This document shows positions 37,493-49,500 of a DNA stretch of 64,000 nt, piece after piece. Source of the DNA: Cristatella mucedo (lineage: Eukaryota > Bryozoa > Phylactolaemata > Cristatellidae); assembly GCA_009760855.2 (NCBI GenBank), contig WPIO01000016.1, forward strand, positions 6,366,001 to 6,430,000, read 5' to 3'. The notes under the pieces were generated by a model. The model saw only the letters and a list, made by a program, of their open reading frames with translations, made no database searches and had not been told where the DNA came from. Within the stretch, counting starts at the first letter, position 1, and each line of letters starts with the position of its first letter. The translations under genes were made by a program, and so were the position numbers.

Positions 37493-39561
37493 TCTTGGCA
37501 ATTGTCGCCTTCGCAACTTGGGCATTTGAACCGCGAGTGCCGCAGACGCCGCGCAGCCATGCAGCTTGTTCCGCCTTTTCACCGCTTGTCACTGCACGAT
37601 GGCGCCGGCGTAGCGCTCCGAGGCTGCAAAGCGAAAAGTTAGGTCAGCCGATCAAAGGTAGCCTGACTCAGTTTATATCGACTTTTAAGCGCCTCGACGA
37701 CTATGATCAGCGCTTGCTGTGGGCAATAAAGGATTTAGCCTGCTGCTGCTGCTGCCGCAGGACTCGAGCCCGCGATCGCGATCTGAAGCTCGCGAAACGC
37801 GCGCGCGCGGGCGGATATTCTTCGCAGGCATCTGCGACTGAGGCGTCCGCGAACTCTTTTAACGGCTCACGTGCAGCTCGCGCGACGCCCTACATGATTT
37901 GCAATGGGTGCCGACAGAGGCTTTTTGCAGAGCGACGAAACGCGAGCGATCCTTACACACGCTGGCGTTACATTGAAGAAAGCTGCTGGCGCTGCGCTTT
38001 TAGTGGATCGTTGCTAAATGCGCATAACTTGGCTGCTGCTGCGAATTAGTGGATACATTTTAAGGTTGCCCGATTTTAGTTAGCCAAGGTCGTTAACCAA
38101 AAGTGATTGAACACGGTATCGATCCTGATATTTTCAGCCAAGGTCAAGGTCAATGTTACTCACAAGTCAATTAATCGGTTAACCATTACGTCTGAGGTTT
38201 TCCCCGATTCTTCGTCACCATTTTTGGTGCGAACGCGTGTGCGGTCCGTAGAGCTTTGATGGATATGCAATTGCAAAGCCGTAGCACCGCACGTAAGCGC
38301 CGCGTCCTGGACGCTAGCCTGATAGGCTGAAGCTGGTTTGCCGCGTGACGTAGCCTCAGGGAACGTAAGCTACAGATCTCTCCGTGACAGTGGCTCCTGC
38401 CGATCGTACAGGACAGGCGGGAATTTCTAGAGAAATTATGAGCGCCGAATGTCATTAGTCGTTCAACGAGCCACGTTTCAAATGAAATAAGGATAGCAGC
38501 TACCCTGCGGGTAATACGTCGCACGCTGGCTGACCAAGTAAGCCGAGCTTCGAGGCAGCGCAGGCCGCACGATGTTGTCAATGTGCTTGTTGTCCACCGG
38601 AGACACGCTAACATTAATATATTAATATTAATAGTAATACTAATACAAATTTCTTTGCATCCTGAGAGAACTTCATCTATATTCAGGCTCATTATAACTC
38701 GCTGCAAGAGAAGCAATAGCCAATGGTTGATTAGATGCAAGGTATTGTGCTTAATCAGACGTGCAGAAGCACGCAATTATCATCTTAAAGCAAAGCGCAT
38801 GCAAAGCGCACAAAAGACTCGTTCATCCTGGTCGCTGGTTAGTGAGTCTCGCAGCTAGCAACTCTCACCATGCACATTTAAGGAAAGCGTAAAGGAAAAA
38901 TGCGGGTCCAGTGGGTTGCTATAAACAAGCGTGCTTCAAGAAAACGTCACTGCCCGCCGCTGCGATGGTGCGTTCGGGTGCCGCAGCGCGACTCTGCGAG
39001 CGCTCGCGCCAACCCAGCGCTTCCGCTTGACTTCCACCAGTGCCGCGGAAGCCAAGGCACGCTCATCAATCGGGCCGCTGTTGGTTAAGCGAGTGGAAAC
39101 CTCGGACGGGCGCTGCTGACAGCGAGCCGACTCTTCGGGTTTCGAAGAGCGAGCTGCCGGCGCGATCTGAGCTCGAGCCGGCGCCTTTACCGTTCCGTCT
39201 TCGCTCCGCTGCAGCGTGGCTTTCGGCCGCTCTTGCAGCGCAGCTTTCTCTCCTCCCCTCCTGGAGAGCATCTCCTGCGCTCTATCGGGCGATCGAATCG
39301 TCGCGCAGAGCAGACTGACCGCGTCTTGGCCACCCCTCTCTGCCTCATCTCGCAACGCACTGCCGGCTTTTCGTGCGGCCTCACTGAGAGTTTCTTCTTC
39401 AAATAAATGGAACGAAAGCGTCGACTGCTCGTCTACTTCGCGACCGCGGGCGTGCCGCGCGAGGCGTCGGATAGAGTGCGACTTACGATTGCGCGTCGCT
39501 ATTGGCGGCGAGCGAGAAAGATAGAGCGCGCGGCGACTAATACAATGCAGGAATCGTCGAG
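37493..39561. other. Intergenic before CAP gene A; SINE remnant only
   Basis: 37695-37775 resembles the minus-strand SINE family 1 (GGGCAATAAAGGAT, CTGCTGCTGCCGCAGGACTCGAGCCCGCG). Upstream of gene A I see no TATA box or clear promoter. Confidence 0.45.
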
Positions 39562-41198
39562 ATGGGCAAGGGAGACTTCGCCAAGGAGTGCCTAAAAGCG
39601 CACAATGGCTACCGGAAGCTGCACGGAGTGCCCAAGCTGAAGCTCTCGTCTGACCTGAGCAAGCACGCGCAGAAGTGGGCGGAACACCTGGTGGAGGTGG
39701 GGTCGCTGTCGCACAACGACTCGCTGTACAATGGCGACCGGTTGGGTGAGAATGTGGCCATGAAATGGTCCTCCGTGGAGCAGGATTACAAAGGTAGGCA
39801 CCGCCGCGCTGCGACGGACGCCTCCGCCCAGCTCAGGCGCGCGCCACGTCGCCGAATGGTACAGGCCTCTCGCAATGTGGCTAACGGCTTCTACGTTTAA
39901 GCCGAAGAATTTGTGCAGCAGTGGTACAGCGAGGTCAAGGACTACGATTTCTCATCGTCGAGTCAGACACTGAAGACTGGTAAGACATTCTGCACCTGAC
40001 ACTAAATGCTTTAACACATTACGCTTCCCTAAGTATTCCAGGTTTACTTTTTTTAATAGGATCGCGAAAATACAGTGCTACGTTAATTTGCTAAATCGCT
40101 TTTCCGCTTTTTATTCAATCAATACATTTAGGAATCAAGAGCTTTTCTTCAGCAATTTCCTTAAATGCAGCTAAAACTCCGATGCGTAGTAGCACCTAGA
40201 CACAGCTGCGCACTCGCGACATAATTTTGCTGAAGCTTCAGCCGGAAACGCAGCGAGGACTGTGAGGACTCGATAAGCACGCGTCCCCTCCCCCGTAAAT
40301 CGTGGTAAAACAGTCGCGAACGCGGCTGAGTTTTACGCAAGAAATCCCGAACGACCTCCATAATTCCCGATAGAAAGGGGACGGCCATTCTCGATAGCTG
40401 CTTCATCGTTTTTCCTTTGAAGTTCCGTGAAGCTTATTGGTCTCACAGAATAGTCGCAGTAGGCCGCCGAGATTACTTCAATTTAAGTGAGAACGAGAAA
40501 AAACGCACGCCGACTTAGGTAGAACTTAGGTCTTGGCGCAGCGGCGCGGCGCGGTGGCGCTCGCCCTCGCGCTCGATGACCCGAGGGTAGCCGGTTCGAG
40601 TTCCGCAGCGGGCACTTTCTGTATTGCTGCGCGCCGCCTGCAGCCGAGCGGGCGCGCAGAGGCTCTCCTTCCGCTTAATGAATGAGGCTTACGGATCAGC
40701 CGCCGACACGCGTGCTCGGATGTTGCTTCGCGGATTCTACTAAGCCGAGAATTTGGGCGAGGTGCGAGCGTTCTAGCGGAGACCCGCTAGAATGCGCTTT
40801 TCGGCAGTAGTGCTCAGGTTGAACCCCCGATAGGTCGATCCGCGAGAGCGGAGCGATATGCTTTGAATAGTGCGCTCCGCGCTCCGTCAAATTTCAATGC
40901 TTCGCAGGATAAGAGACGATTGCTCCGCCCGCGACTCCGAGTCTCGTAGGCGTTTCTTCGAATTTCTTCTCTTTAGGTCACTTTAGTCAGGTGGTCTGGA
41001 AGAGCAGCGCAGAGCTCGGCGTCGGCATGGCCAAGAAAGATGGCCGCTGGATCGTCGTCGCCAACTACAAGCCAGCTGGCAACTTTGTCGGTCACTACAA
41101 AGACAACGTCTTTCCCGCTTCTTCAAAGCCTGCAGGAGCAGCGCACAAGGACGGAAGCAGCAGCGACAGCGACAGTGACGACAATCGAGGCGCCAAAG
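39562..41198 (+). CDS. CAP gene A: GAPR-1-like CAP-domain protein, CAP exons 1-3
   Basis: Exons are 39562-39793, 39902-39979 and 40977-41198, all joining in phase 1. The start MGKGDFAKECLKAHN fits the N-terminus of Golgi-associated PR-1-like (GAPR-1) proteins, with no signal peptide, so a cytosolic or membrane-peripheral protein is expected. The four residues of the CAP cavity are present: H51, E63 (GENVA), E88 (WYSE) and H105. The CAP1 signature is GHFSQVVWKSSAELGVG and the CAP2-like strand is WIVVANYKPAGN. Mammalian GAPR-1 is N-myristoylated on Gly2; here Gly2 is kept but residue 6 is Phe rather than Ser/Thr, so myristoylation is doubtful. After the CAP domain come about 28 residues rich in Ser, Asp and Lys. 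The exon could end at the weak donor AAAG|gtcagc (41198), or read on to a stop at 41326. Unlike genes B and C there is no intron at the HN-Y-R position. Confidence 0.85.
40533..40640 (+). mobile_element. tRNA-derived SINE head in CAP gene A intron 2
   Basis: GGTGGCGCTCGCCCTCGCGC as A-box region and GCCGGTTCGAGTTCCGCAG as B box. GC-rich variant. Confidence 0.6.
40815..40910 (+). repeat. 96-bp dispersed repeat, copy 1
   Basis: Shares ATAGGTCGATCCGCGAGAGCG, GCGATAT and AATAGTGCGCTCCGCGCTCC with 43851-43946. In gene A intron 2. Confidence 0.9.
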
Positions 41199-41670
41199 GT
41201 CAGCGTCATCTGATCGCCTTTGTCAGCTTGCGCTTTCACCCCGAACCTCGCTCGACAGACGCCAAGCTAACCGCGGCGCTCGCACGGATCTCCGCACGCG
41301 CGCTCACCCTCGTCGACGCGGGCTGACGGGTAATCGACCCACTGCGGTCAGAGGTCAGCGGTCGCGCAAAAGTCAGCATAGCTGGCGCTCCGGTGAGCGC
41401 GAGAGCGGCGGTGGCGGCTGCGCGCTGTCGGCTCTCGTCGGTCAAACGTGCGGTCGTCTCATCGCGACGCGCGTCTCGCGCGTCGTGGCTGCGGCGCGGC
41501 GATAATTGCGCCGCCGGGTCCGTTAAAGCGCCGCCGTAGAAGCGCAGCTTTTTCTTAAATTAATTTCAGCGCTCACTCGCTTACGAATACAGCCGGCCGT
41601 AGAAAGAAGTCTCCATTGTCAATACTCAATCGCCGCCAGCAAAGGCCGAGCGCAGCGAGTCGCATTGCTG

Positions 41671-41715
41671 CGGAGCGCCTTCTCAGAGAGCGCAGCTCTC
41701 TGAGAAGGCGCTCCG
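41671..41715. repeat. Perfect 20-bp inverted repeat, 5-nt loop
   Basis: Arm CGGAGCGCCTTCTCAGAGAG, loop CGCAG, then its exact reverse complement. Confidence 0.97.
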
Positions 41716-43850
41716 CTGTGGACGCTCAACGCTTGCATCTCCAAGTCCAAAAGACCGCAATCAAAGTGTGCAAATCCGATTCCGCAGGCTTTCGCGAATT
41801 TCTATTGTTTATCTCGGCGGCCTGACAGCTCTGCAAATGCGCTGCAGTTACAAGCGTGGGGGTGTGGCCTCCACTTCCGGTCAGAACTAGACCGCAAGCG
41901 AAGCACTCGCGACGGCTCCGGCCTCAGCCGACGCTCGGCGAATGCTCGGCAACGCACGAACCTTATAGTAGCGACGACTAGCGACGTATGGCGTTCATAC
42001 CTAAACGTGACCAGTTCGTATCCACAACGTTGATAAGTCTATTTGACAGCAGCGGAGTGTTGCAGGCGTTCAACCGCGGCCACGACATACACCAACGGCT
42101 CCGCGGCCTAGAGCTCTAATCGGCTCAAATGCCGCGGCCAACTCCGGAAACACAACTCGCTGCTCGTCCCGTGGAATCGGGTTTTAAGGGGGCCTCGACG
42201 GCCATGAACAGTCGCACACTCCGCTCATGGCCGTCGCAACTCGGGGACGGCGAAGAAGGCGAGCGTCAGTAATATAAATAAATCATAATCTGGCTGGCAC
42301 GGCTCGCGCCGCCGTTTCGCCCCTACGCGCGCGCATCGCCCAGGTCGTGGAGGTCGCGGTAGTCGAGGAGGTCGCGCAACGTGTGGGCGCAGTGCGGTGC
42401 GGAGCTTTAGGCGAGAGAGCTTTAGGCGCGACCTTCTTGCTGCCTTGACCTCTCGTTCCGAGACCTTTCACTCTGAGCTCTGCTACTTCCGGCGATGACG
42501 GCGACGGCTGACTCCATCGCCTTGCAAATCCGACGCCATCGCCGGCCTCTGCTCGCTGAATAGAGCTTGCCGGTGTCACGAACGAAGCTTATAGCGGGCG
42601 GTCCAAGCCGAAGGTCAAGGTCGCTCACAGCTTCGGATCGGGCTCGCGTATTTTGCGCGTCTCTCCCAGCGACTCGCTGATTGGCCGCTCCAGAGTTTAG
42701 GCGGTTGTTGTACTTTTTTTACGACACTCGGTCGACGCCCGCGCACAGCTCGCGGAGAACGCCAGCTGCGTCGCTTCGGAAGGCGAGCCTGAACGTCCGC
42801 TTGCCGTCAGCTGGTGGGAGGCCGTCCTGCTGCTGCTGCTGCTGGAAATCTGGCTGCTCTTTCTTAACGTAGAAAAAGAGGGGTGAACGAGACGAGGCGG
42901 AATGTTATTATTATTATAAAATATATTATCATTACGAGATGCGAAAGGTGGAAGATAGACATTCGCGGGCGGCGGCGGCGGCGTCTCCTTTGATCTCCGC
43001 TCGCCGCTCGCTGCCGTCGGAGGCAGATGCAAATGCTTGTGTCCGTGTCTCGGCGCTGCGATGCTGAGCGGAGCGGTCATCTCACTCAGTTGTTTGTCTG
43101 TCTTTCGTTCTCTGCGATAGATTCGCGCGCTGTGAGCGCCGTCTACGCACGCTGCTCTCTATTTGATCCGTTCGCGATTCGGTCATGGCCGTGGCTCGTA
43201 TCACGATGTAACGAGGTTCTAGAAATTCTACCGCCATCTTTAGCTACTGCGAGCACCGACATTAAGATAAGCTACCGAGCCTTGCAAATCCACGGGGCAG
43301 TGAAAAGAAAAAAACCCGCTGTCTAATTGGCTGCGTGTCCTTCTTTCTTTCGCTTTGCAGGGGTGGCACTTCAGCTCAGTGCTGCAAATCAAAGCGCTTA
43401 GTTGAGAGAGTCCGCCACATTAAACTATGGCCCCTTATTTGCCCGAGGCAGCAGTTTTTGAAAAAAAAGTCAAGCTTCTTGGCAGTAATCGGGGAATTAT
43501 TTATTGACAGCGACAGGCGAGTGATGGCGAGTGGGTTCAACTTTCATGAGACATTGAGCGACCTTGCTTGAGATAAGTCACGAGAGAGGGCGGCAACCCC
43601 CCTGACCGACCTGTACAGCGGGTTTTCTTCGAACCACACCACTGGGTGGTCCTTCTGTCCAGGATAGCGTGCGGATTTCAAAACTGCCCACTCCCGCTAG
43701 TGAAAGCTTTCGAGCGAAAAAGTATTGAATGCCGGAATTGTGTACAGCCGCAGTGGCAAGAGCGTCAATGCCATAACTACTTGCCAACGTTTCCGCACTG
43801 TCGCGACCAAAAGCGTCGTCGTTCTTTTATTTTTCACTAGCAGCGGCGAT

Positions 43851-43946
43851 CAGGTCGAACCGCTGATAGGTCGATCCGCGAGAGCGAAGCGATATACTTC
43901 AAATAGTGCGCTCCGCGCTCCGTCCAGTCTCAACGCTGCGCAGGAT
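43851..43946 (+). repeat. 96-bp dispersed repeat, copy 2
   Basis: Same orientation as the copy at 40815-40910; similarity ends sharply after CGCAGGAT on one side and starts at CAGGT on the other. Confidence 0.9.
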
Positions 43947-45392
43947 GTGAGAGAGCCATAGCAGCAGGATCGCCGGCCGTCGCCCTGAATGTCGGTCGGT
44001 TGGTCGGTCGGTCGAAAGTTCTCAGCGACTGTGAGTGCTCGCGGTAGCTCGCCGGAGACAGGCCAGGGGGATGGACTCTTAGAAAAGCTGCGCGCGCTCA
44101 AGTTGAGGGGTACGACGGACGAACCACGAGGAGCTCTCAGAACCTCAAGTCGCGACTGCCGCGCTCAGCGCTGGAAAGCTACTAGTGAAGCCTCAACAGC
44201 GATTCCATTAATTAGACACCGTATTTGCATTCCGCCAGAGCGCAGGCGAGATTACGGAGAGCCAGCCAGTGGCGCTGTCCGGTGGCCCGTCTGACCTAGC
44301 AGACAACGGACAGCTGCTCCGAAGGAGCTGCGGTCCGTTGTCTTGGCCGCAAGGCTATTCTTTGAACGCGGCGAAAGTAACTTTCAGTTGCACCGAGAGT
44401 GCAAATGCAAATGCTCTGTGGCAAGAAATAATATCTTGGAACCCTCTATCCCGCTTTGCAGTGCTAAACCCTCTTCGCCTTTGTTTTCCAGCAGTTGCAG
44501 CCTCTCAATTTGCAACCTCTTAGCGCGCTCCGCAGCCGTTTGTCCGCAGCCCCTTCGGCCGCAGCTCCGTTTCATTGCTCCGATTTATTAATAATCGGAA
44601 GGCTAAAATATTGCTCATAATTTTATATCGCGAGTGAAACGGGAACATTTCAAAAGGCCGCCATTACCGAGCCTACAGCATCGTCGTCAATCGTTACTTT
44701 CTAGCTAGCTGCGCTGAAAAAGCAACCGGTTTTGCGAACGTCGGTACAGCTAGTGAATATAAGTACTCATAAAATATCTCAACAAGTACTTGCGCGTATC
44801 TACGTTTAGTGTTCATGCGCGCTTCGCGCGCTAGCGCTCAAGTGGCTACCGAAATGAAGGTGCGGGTACTGACCAACCGACGCGCGTTGAAAACATCAAG
44901 TGAATCCTTGGCAGGTTGTCTCCAGCGACCGGTATTTCCTCTGCCTTTTCTCTATTAGGTCAATTTTAACGCCAGGATAAGTTGTCTTCGGATGAAACGC
45001 TCCTCTTGAAGGGGAGAGCTGATTTATGTCCCGCATTCGGCGAAGCACCACGTGCCCGCCGTGTAGAATTCAGCAGCGCGCTCGGTCCACCGCCGTTGTT
45101 TCGCTAGCGAGCAGCGCAGCTAAGCCCGCAAGCACCGCCGTAGCGCTCAAGGGCTCGCGACGAGCCAAAACATCCTTGAACTCGCACAGCGCCAAACATG
45201 GCGCCGCTGTCGATGAGGGACCGTCGAGCTGCCGTCGCGCCGAACCGGCAAACGAAGCGACAGGCGAGGGCCGAGGACGCACAGCGTAGTCCACGAAAAG
45301 TGGAGACAACCCACACAGCCTCCGCGGCCGCCTCGAGTGGGACGCCGACGGGTGGCTAGAATATTCCGCAGGCCTCCGTACGACCAGCCGCG

Positions 45393-45520
45393 CCGCGAGA
45401 GCGCGTCTCGACGGCTTGGGACATTGAATCGGAGACCTATGTTCTAGGCGCGTGCCTCCTACCCGCTCAGCGAATTCCAGGGGCAGCTGTATAAAATCGA
45501 CGCCTCAACAGCGCTGACTC
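45393..45520 (+). repeat. Dispersed repeat, copy 1 (second copy 61146-61262)
   Basis: Shared blocks include CGACGGCTT, ATTGAA, CGCTCAGCG and GCCTCA.CAGCG in the same order; diverged. Confidence 0.6.
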
Positions 45521-46099
45521 GCGCCGACATAGGCGGTAGCAGCCCCCTTTTGAGCCGAGCGTATCGACGTACAATCTGCCTGGGTGCGGAGCGCCGCTTA
45601 AGCGTCGAATTGCGCGTTGCATTTCGCGACGTCATCGCGTACGCAGCAATGAACCACAGCGTAGGCAATTATGCCACGTCTGACGCTTGGCGGCGCGCCA
45701 GTACTTTCCCCGCGCCACCGCCGCCGGGTATCGGGGATTAGTCGTCGCGACCTTGGCAGGACGCGCGCAGCCAGCGTGACCGCGGCGCCGGCCCCCGCAA
45801 TTTTACACCGCGCGGCGTGAACGCGTTCGCCCGTTCGCTGGCTCATTACGCGGCATGGGTAAGCGGCTTCGGCGGCGCGGCGTGGCGATAGCGCCGTCCT
45901 GTCTGCGAGGTATCGAGGCCGCGGCACCGGTGGCTTCGATAGCGCGGGTGCGATTCTGCAGGCCGAGGGGGCGGCGGCGTCTGCTGCCAGTGCGGCGGCG
46001 GCAGCGGCGGCGGCAGCTGCGCGTGTCTCCGTTCGCTCGTCGCGCTGTGCGCCGCCGCCGAAGCCGGTGACGGAGCGCTCTTGCGCGCTCTGCTCGCAG

Positions 46100-48209
46100 G
46101 CGCACAGACCTCCAAGCCCAAGGATGGGGCGGGCTCGGCCGGGCCGCGGCAGCCGTCGGCGACCGTTGGCGGTCGGTCGGAGAGGGTGCAAACGTCGACC
46201 ACCACTACGACGAGCAGCACAGGTGCGTCGCCGCCGCCGCCTCCGGTCGGCGTTGCGGCGGCGCGTGCGTTCGCTGACGGCCTCTGCGCCAGCCAATTCG
46301 ACCGGCGCTCGTCCGTCGGCGGCAAGCGCGTCGCTCGGCGGGACTCGGAGTGCCGGGGGAGCGTCGTGGCGGCGGCGCACCGTACGAATGAAGCGCGCCG
46401 GCCGCCGCCGCCGCGCGGGAGAGGAATCTGCTGCTGCCGGGTGCGCGCGAGCCGAGCGTCTCGAGCGGCGCGAGGCGTCTCGAGACGCTGACGGGTGAGC
46501 GCGGAGCGACTCTTGCCCGTCGGCGAAAGCAGACGGGCTCGAAAGGAGCTGGAAATCGTCCTCTTCCCGGCAAAGAGCGGTCTGCGAGCGGGCGAGCCGG
46601 GCTGTGGGCGGTAGCCGCGCCTGGCGCTCCTGGCCGGAGCAAGCGAGGTGGCGGATGCACGCATGGCCGAGCGCGGCCGGCGCCGCCGCGCGCGTACGCG
46701 GGGCGCGGCGGTCGGGGCCAGCGCCGACGGGTCAGGCGCGCCAGCGGCGGGTCTAAACGGGCGAAGAGCTGCCTGAAAGTGAGAAGCTACGGCGGTCAAG
46801 ATGGCGGGCTTTGCTCGGGCTTCGCTCAAACGCCAAGCTGGCTTGGTCCAGCGGTTTAAAGTGCTCGCCCCGACCGAGGTCTGGCTGAGGTCGTGGGCTC
46901 AGCCCCGCGGTATACGTGAAGGGCCTGAAAAGAGATGGAATTCTCTTGTGGCGCTGTCTGCGCAAATGAATTATAATTATATAAAGACCACGGAAAAGGG
47001 CGATTCGGAGAGAGGTAGCCCAACACGCGCGCGCACACGCGCCAGCCCACGCCCAGAGAAGGAGTAAGAGAGACTGTGCGCGTGGTTCTTCGTCGGACCG
47101 CAGACACAGAAATAGCGTATATTGTGGCGCATTGGCCAAGGAGCTGCAAGTAAAAGCGGCTCGGACCAGTTTTGTGGCAGCGATTCGCGGCTCCATGGGA
47201 GATCGCACATCAGAAAACCCTGAGCAGCCAGTTCCGGCTGCTCATAAAGAGCTGTGCCAAAATAGGATGCACAGTGACCGGCATGCTCCCACATCCTCGG
47301 TGATTATCTTGAAAAAATTTAAGGAGACGATGGGAGGCTTACCCGGAGGAGCAAGGCACGCTCTCTCGTCAGGGTACGCTGGACTGTGAACGTCGTTACC
47401 GAGGGTTACAGCAAAATGAAAGCATGATGCGGACTATGTTAAGAGGACTTCTTCTTCGAGAAAGCGATTTGCAGTCGTGACACAGTCGTCGCTCGTTTAT
47501 CGCGTTTAATCCGTTCCAGACTCTACCGCGATAAGTACATTTACGAGAAGTAGGATTCTTTATTTATAAATCGAGTATTTTCGCAGTCAAGAGCATAGAC
47601 AACCTGTTCATGACCCTCTAAATATCGGTTGTAACATCATTAGAGCCCTCTAGATAGATATGAAATAAAACCACTTTGGTTACCACTACAATCATATTAC
47701 CCAATATATTAGACAAATTAAGAGAGAATAAGACATATTAGACGCTATAAATTATCATATTATTATTTTACACTAGGATAGTCAATTAGTGGACAGCGAG
47801 CTATGATTGGCTTGGTTTCACCTCACCCGATTTTTTGGAAATATGTTCTTGCCCACACGCACAAGAAGGGGTCAAGCGGCTGCGTGTGGCGTTGGAGAAT
47901 TTGCGGAGTTGCTCGAATACGCAGGCCTACAGTCCATACGTACAACAATTTTGATTGTAAATGTAATGCAGATGTGTGCCGCGGCCGCGGCCGCTGCTTG
48001 GGTTGATGGCTGGGCTCTCCAGCTGTGAGACCAGCGGCAGACCGGAAGTAGCACTGAACGCGCTCCGAACGCGCGCCCTTGCAGGAGTTGTCAAGAAGAC
48101 CACGGTCACGACCAAGACGATAACGTACCCGGATGGAACGGTCAAGACTGAGACTGAGGAGAAGACGGAGGAGATCCCTCCCGGTGCCGCTGACGTTAAG
48201 ACGACGCAG
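46100..48209 (+). CDS. Probable 3' exons of CAP gene A (Thr/Ser-rich and YPDG-containing tail)
   Basis: Two candidate exons are 46100-46222 (acceptor gctcgcag, donor ACAG|gtgcgt) and 48085-48209 (acceptor cccttgcag, donor CAG|gtcggt). Both enter in phase 1, matching the phase-1 end of gene A exon 3. The first encodes a polar stretch with SKPKDG and a TSTTTTTSST run. The second encodes VVKKTTVTTKTITYPDG followed by VKTETEEKTEE. Such Lys/Thr/Glu repeats with YPDG read as a disordered or extended tail, and I have a general memory of similar tails after CAP domains in invertebrate GAPR-1-like proteins. If all five exons are used the protein is at least 260 residues. The frame also stays open past 48209 into a poly-Gly (GGC) array, so the true end is uncertain. 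Linking to gene A is inferred from strand, order and phase. Confidence 0.55.
46845..46990 (+). mobile_element. tRNA-derived SINE (family 2) with LINE-like tail
   Basis: Head TTGGTCCAGCGGTTTAAAGTGC and GTGGGCTCAGCCCCGCGG; then AAAAGAGATGGAATTCTCTTGTGGCGC and AATGAATTATAATTAT, which mirrors the LINE-A terminal GAGATTGAGTTCTCTGAGGGCGC plus A/T tail. Confidence 0.75.
46991..48084. other. Presumed intron of CAP gene A; AT-rich patch
   Basis: 47560-47770 is AT-rich. Nothing recognised. Confidence 0.45.
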
Positions 48210-48398
48210 GTCGGTAGTGCAGCGCCCGCTCCATCGCCGACGTCTGCGCCGCCTCCTCCTCCGCAGCCCTGCCGCCGCCGCCTCACCGACGCGCCGCGTC
48301 GGAAAAGCCAAGAGAAAATGACCCGGAAAAAGTGCTCTCTCCCAGCGGCTCTGCCGCACGTCGACGCAGCAGCGCACTCCGACAGGGAAGGCTGTCGA

Positions 48399-48472
<74 letters not shown>
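48399..48472. repeat. (GGC)n array
   Basis: About 24 GGC units; in frame it would encode poly-Gly after the last gene A exon. Confidence 0.97.
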
Positions 48473-48594
48473 AAGCTGCCGCGAGCCAGAGACCGACAGC
48501 TTCCGCTGCCCATTCAGTCGTCGTGCATTCTTTCATTGATGCTGCATCGATGCCGAGGCCAAGGGAGCCCACTGAGCGAGCCAGCTAACTAGTT

Positions 48595-49500
48595 ATGGGC
48601 AAACCCAAAGGCGATGCAAGCATATCGAGTGCTGAATCTGCACGAAATCTAGCTGTCCTGTTCCAAAGTGACCTTTCATTAGACGACCACATCAGCTCCA
48701 CAGGCAAGTCTGCATACTTTCAGCTACACGACATTGTCATAGTTCGGGTTTACTTGACCTGTGATACTTACATCTAAATGGGTCCATGCAGTCGTGACAT
48801 TCTGTCTCGAATTCTGTAACTCACTGCTTGCTGGTCTACCGGCTTGCACAGTCAGGCGCTTGCAATTGGTGCAAAACTCTGCTGCTAGGCTTGTATGTCG
48901 TGAGCGTCGCAGTTGCCACATCTCACCACTTCTCGACGACCTGCACGGATTCCCAGCCAAGCAACGCATCAAATTCATAGTTCTGTCACTCACGTTTAGG
49001 TCCCTCCATTATTTAGCTCCAGCATATCTATCAGATCTACTCCCCCACCCCATCGTACCACCCTCTTTTCTTAATATAGCTGTTTAGCGACTCATCTTAA
49101 CAACTTCAAATCCTTTGGAGACCGTGCCTTTAGTTCGTATACTCCCAAAGCCGGAAACTCACTCCCGACTTGCGCCACGATATATCCTGACTTAACCACA
49201 TTAAAAAAGAAACTAAAAACGCACGTACTTATGACAGCATTTAGTGGTTCCCTGTGATTCGTCCTTTATTTCCTTATGCGTGCTGACATTGTGCATGCTG
49301 CCGATAACTACACTTGCATACTGACCCATACTAACCATGTTATTCCTGTTGTTTATTAAGCATGCTAATACAATCATGCTTCAATCATGCCATTCAATCA
49401 TGCTTCCTTTGCAGCAAATGTAAAGTACCTAGAAAGAGATTGAGTTTTCTGATGGCGCTATATCGTCGTATCATTATTATTTATATCGCCAGCAAATCAG
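48595..49500 (+). mobile_element. LINE-A copy, 5'-truncated pseudogene
   Basis: Starts near ASISSAESARNLAVLFQSDLSLDDH, continues with CRERRSCHISPLLDDLH and the C-terminus, then the 3' UTR and hairpin GTACCTAGAAAGAGATTGAG. Several frameshifts. Confidence 0.9.

Larger units (their letters stand above)
41199..46099. other. Presumed intron 3 of CAP gene A (or intergenic)
   Basis: It holds a perfect hairpin (41671-41715), a dispersed repeat (43851-43946), an imperfect foldback at 44301-44342 and (45393-45520) a repeat shared with 61 kb. No exon with family resemblance was found. Confidence 0.5.

Noticed and set aside
44958..44985. Degenerate CAP exon (ctattag|GTCAATTTTAACGCCAGG) resembling GGTCACTTTACGCAGG
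   Set aside because: Similarity covers only about 18 bases and is broken by a stop; likely chance.
45598..46829. Long minus-strand frames (up to 327 codons) opposite CAP gene A 3' exon
   Set aside because: Arg/Ala/Pro-rich translation of GC-rich DNA without any domain; the plus strand has the better splice-bounded exon.
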